From assembly GCF_024718545.1 (NCBI RefSeq), contig NZ_JAMXDB010000007.1, forward strand, positions 1-64,000: 64,000 nt of DNA. The letters run 5' to 3'. The notes below the pieces were generated by a model that was given only the letters and a program-made list of their open reading frames with translations, ran no database searches and had not been told where the DNA came from. Positions 61,494 to 64,000 of this stretch are shown here, in pieces. Made by a program: the position numbers and the translations under genes. The DNA comes from Weissella fangxianensis (GTDB lineage: Bacteria; Bacillota; Bacilli; Lactobacillales; Lactobacillaceae). Within the stretch, counting starts at the first letter, position 1, and the number at the start of each line of letters is the position of its first letter.

Positions 61494-62123
61494 TTAATGA
61501 GTCCCAAACAAACGGTCACCCGCGTCACCTAGACCCGGAATAATATAACCATGTTCGTTTAGCTTCTCATCCAAACCAGCTGTATAAATATCAACATCTG
61601 GATGAGTTTTTTGCACCGTCTCAACACCAATTGGTGCTGAAACAAGTGTAATCAGCTTAATTTTTGTGGCACCACGCTTCTTTAATGCATCAATCGCCAT
61701 CACAGCAGATCCACCAGTTGCCAACATTGGATCAACAACCAAAACTTCACGTTGATCAATATCTTCAGGCAACTTTACAAAGTACTCCACTGGCTCAAGT
61801 GATTCTTCATCACGATACATACCAATATGTCCAATTCGAGCGGCAGGAATTAACTTCATGATACCGTCAACCATTCCCAAACCAGCACGCAAAATTGGTA
61901 CAATTGCTAATTTCTTACCAGCAAGTGTTTTTTGGGTCGTCGTCGCAACGGGTGTTTCAACAACAACGTCTTCAACTGGTAGATCACGTGTTACTTCATA
62001 AGCCATCAATGAAGCAATTTCGTCAACAATTTCACGAAATTCTTTTGTACCAACATCTTTATGACGAATAATCGTTAATTTATGTTGAATTAGTGGGTGA
62101 TCAAAAACCGTTAGCTTACTCAT
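61494..62123 (-). CDS. upp: Uracil phosphoribosyltransferase
   Basis: 209 residues from [20 protein letters not shown] is seven bases upstream, and 209 is the usual length. It makes UMP from uracil and PRPP. Seen: [24 protein letters not shown]-binding [20 protein letters not shown] and C-terminal [17 protein letters not shown] (uracil contacts). Located directly after glyA (39 bases), probably one transcript. Confidence 0.97.
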   Translation of the reverse strand: MSKLTVFDHPLIQHKLTIIRHKDVGTKEFREIVDEIASLMAYEVTRDLPVEDVVVETPVATTTQKTLAGKKLAIVPILRAGLGMVDGIMKLIPAARIGHIGMYRDEESLEPVEYFVKLPEDIDQREVLVVDPMLATGGSAVMAIDALKKRGATKIKLITLVSAPIGVETVQKTHPDVDIYTAGLDEKLNEHGYIIPGLGDAGDRLFGTH

Positions 62124-62162
62124 TTCAAAGCTCCATTTCATTTTTCTCTATTATACGCTTTT

Positions 62163-63413
62163 TTAATTTGCGTGTTCAATCCCCGATAATGGGAATCTGT
62201 TTGTTAAATCTAATACTGACTGTGCAACTGACGCCAGAGTAGCTTCATCTTCTGGATTAGCCAACACCCGTAAAATCAACTCAGCAACTTCTTTAGCATC
62301 CGCTTCTTTGAAGCCACGGGTAGTAATGGCGGGCGTTCCAATACGAATACCTGATGTTACAAATGGACTGCGTGGTTCATTTGGAATAGCTTCTTTATTC
62401 GTTGTAATATGAACACTATCTAAAATGTTCTGCGCCTTTTTACCAGAAATACCTGTCTTTGTCAGATCCAAGTTAAATAAGTGATTATCGGTACCACCTG
62501 AAACAACACGTACAAGATCTGATTGTGCAAAAACATCAGTCATTGCTTTGGCATTAGCAACAACTTGTTGTCCATATACCTTAAAGCTTGGTTGCATTGC
62601 TTCATAGAAAGCTGTTGCTTTACCAGCAATCACATGTTCTAATGGTCCACCTTGTGTGCCTGGGAAAATTGCTGAATTAATGGCCTTACCCAATTCTTTT
62701 TTGGCCAAAATCAAACCACCACGTGGCCCACGTAATGTTTTATGCGTTGTTGATGTCACAACATCAGCAATCCCAACTGGTGATGGATGCACTCCTGCAG
62801 CAACTAAACCAGCAATATGCGCCATATCAACCATTAAGTAAGCACCCACAGAATCAGCAATTTCACGGAATCGATCAAAATCAATAAATCGTGAGTAAGC
62901 TGAAGCGCCAGTAACAATTAATTTTGGTTGGTATTCTGCTGTCAAGGCGGCCACTTGATCATAGTCAATGCGCTCGTCATCATCTAATCCATAGGCATGG
63001 AATTGATAAGTTTTACCAGAAAAGTTAACTGCAGAACCGTGTGTTAAATGTCCTCCAGCATTAAGGTCAAGACCTAAAACATGATCACCGGGTTCTAATA
63101 AGGCAGCATAAACAGCAGCATTAGATTGTGAACCAGAATGCGGTTGCACATTTGCATACTCTGCGCCGAATAGTTCTTTTACACGATCAATTGCTAATTG
63201 TTCTACTTGATCAATATACTCCGTACCACCATAGTAACGCTTATTAGGATACCCTTCAGCGTACTTATTCGTTAGAACACTTCCTTGCGCTGCTCGTACA
63301 CCTGCAGAGGCAATGTTTTCTGAAGCAATCAATTCAATATTATGTTCTTGACGATCGGCTTCACGGTCGATTGCAGCCCATAGTTCAGGATCAAAATCAC
63401 GGTAATTTGTCAT
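62163..63413 (-). CDS. glyA: Serine hydroxymethyltransferase
   Basis: 416 residues. Interconverts serine and glycine with tetrahydrofolate and supplies one-carbon units. Seen: [20 protein letters not shown], substrate-binding [30 protein letters not shown], and the PLP lysine in [14 protein letters not shown] (about 223-236). AAAGGAGG precedes the ATG. The order tsaC-glyA-upp-atp is common in Lactobacillales and other Firmicutes. Confidence 0.97.
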   Translation of the reverse strand: MTNYRDFDPELWAAIDREADRQEHNIELIASENIASAGVRAAQGSVLTNKYAEGYPNKRYYGGTEYIDQVEQLAIDRVKELFGAEYANVQPHSGSQSNAAVYAALLEPGDHVLGLDLNAGGHLTHGSAVNFSGKTYQFHAYGLDDDERIDYDQVAALTAEYQPKLIVTGASAYSRFIDFDRFREIADSVGAYLMVDMAHIAGLVAAGVHPSPVGIADVVTSTTHKTLRGPRGGLILAKKELGKAINSAIFPGTQGGPLEHVIAGKATAFYEAMQPSFKVYGQQVVANAKAMTDVFAQSDLVRVVSGGTDNHLFNLDLTKTGISGKKAQNILDSVHITTNKEAIPNEPRSPFVTSGIRIGTPAITTRGFKEADAKEVAELILRVLANPEDEATLASVAQSVLDLTNRFPLSGIEHAN

Positions 63414-63442
63414 TGGGTTGACCTCCTTTAAGTCAAAAAAGC

Positions 63443-64000
63443 TTAAACATGTAACAACTCACTAATCCAGTGTCCACCTGATGCTTTACCTAAACGGTTA
63501 TTATAAGCACCATTCACATCAACTTGTGGCATAGCAGCAACAAGAATCGTTTGCACATCTTTCTTATCATCAAAATGACGCAAACCGGCAAATAATTTTG
63601 CTGCAGCTGTGTCATTATTATCACCTAGTGACCAGATAAAATCCATCCCTGCTAGCTGATGCTTTTCAATTAGATCATTCGTCAACATCAGACCAACTGG
63701 CTCTAATTGTGACTGCATCCAGATAATTGCTTGTGTCCAATCTTCTGGCGCAACCATATAAACTGCCTTATCAGGAGCATAGTGGCAATATTTCATTCCT
63801 GGCGCTTTGGGCGTTTCGTCATCAGCAACATGATGAACTTCGGAATCAATAGACATCCCAATGACTGCTTCAATTTGTGCTGGCGTAATTTTTCCAGGAC
63901 GCAAAACTGCTGGCATATCCGATGATAAATCTAACACTGTTGACTCCACACCAATCTTAGTTGGCCCATCATCCAAAATACCCGCAATTTTACCATGCAA
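63443..64000 (-). CDS. tsaC: L-threonylcarbamoyladenylate synthase (partial, 5' end outside window)
   Basis: The C-terminal 185 residues of a Sua5/YwlC-type protein; the N-terminus lies beyond 64000. It makes threonylcarbamoyl-AMP for TsaB/TsaD. Seen: [40 protein letters not shown] (end of the YrdC domain) and [20 protein letters not shown] leading into the C-terminal Sua5 domain. The extra C-terminal domain distinguishes Sua5 from short TsaC. Ends 29 bases before glyA. Confidence 0.93.
   Translation of the reverse strand: MHGKIAGILDDGPTKIGVESTVLDLSSDMPAVLRPGKITPAQIEAVIGMSIDSEVHHVADDETPKAPGMKYCHYAPDKAVYMVAPEDWTQAIIWMQSQLEPVGLMLTNDLIEKHQLAGMDFIWSLGDNNDTAAAKLFAGLRHFDDKKDVQTILVAAMPQVDVNGAYNNRLGKASGGHWISELLHV

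Overview
The window is a chromosomal segment of a low-to-mid GC Gram-positive bacterium, almost certainly a lactic acid bacterium of the Leuconostoc/Weissella group (Weissella fits best; inferred from protein style, not from a database search). Supporting signs: strong GGAGG ribosome-binding sites, a small SRP RNA, CtsR/ClpC, a deoxynucleoside kinase next to serS, and leader or 3'-UTR RNAs matching the lactic-acid-bacterial L17 downstream element and Lacto-rpoB motif.

Layout: 1-770 holds one small orphan gene and terminators. 770-14450 (minus) is the S10-spc-alpha ribosomal supercluster, from rpsJ to rplQ, with secY, adk, infA and rpoA; its promoter and S10-type leader lie at 14451-14680. rpsN is missing from its usual place between rplE and rpsH. 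14916-15905 (plus) is a polyprenyl diphosphate synthase. 15988-18746 (minus) is the t6A/acetyltransferase operon tsaB-rimI-GNAT-tsaD. 18826-19127 is a tandem array of a structured intergenic repeat. 19297-29479 (minus) carries galE, a thioesterase, rsmI, holB, darA, tmk, yaaL, recR, ybaB, dnaX, the SRP RNA, tadA, an RsmC-like methyltransferase and a membrane-anchored hydrolase. 29754-33676 (plus) has pepF (with an in-frame TAG at codon 3), a sugar porter and a PspC protein. 33758-38814 (minus) holds a ClC protein, a methyltransferase-like protein, an XRE regulator, RlmA and an iron alcohol dehydrogenase. 38983-46378 is rpoB-rpoC, followed upstream by ctsR-clpC, four tRNAs, dgk-serS, the complete F1Fo ATP synthase operon (52544-58959), a PyrR-type attenuated uracil permease, an NAD(P)-binding protein, upp, glyA and the 3' part of tsaC/sua5 cut by the window end.

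The genes are mostly core functions: translation, transcription, proton-driven ATP synthesis or ATP-driven pH homeostasis, uracil salvage (uraA plus upp), t6A tRNA modification (tsaB, tsaD, tsaC) and replication-clamp loading (dnaX, holB). No phage, insertion sequence or CRISPR array was seen.

The most unusual content is a family of about 130-nt intergenic elements (18826-19127, 31561-31740, 37463-37592). They fold into one long hairpin. They come in two subfamilies whose stem arms differ in a compensatory way, and the mispairs are mostly G-U wobbles on one strand only, which suggests selection on an RNA. Other points worth checking: an Asn at the RpoB position equivalent to E. coli His526, the early stop in pepF, the switch-like rpoB leader, the clpC terminator overlapping the rpoB promoter, and a short-LID adenylate kinase.
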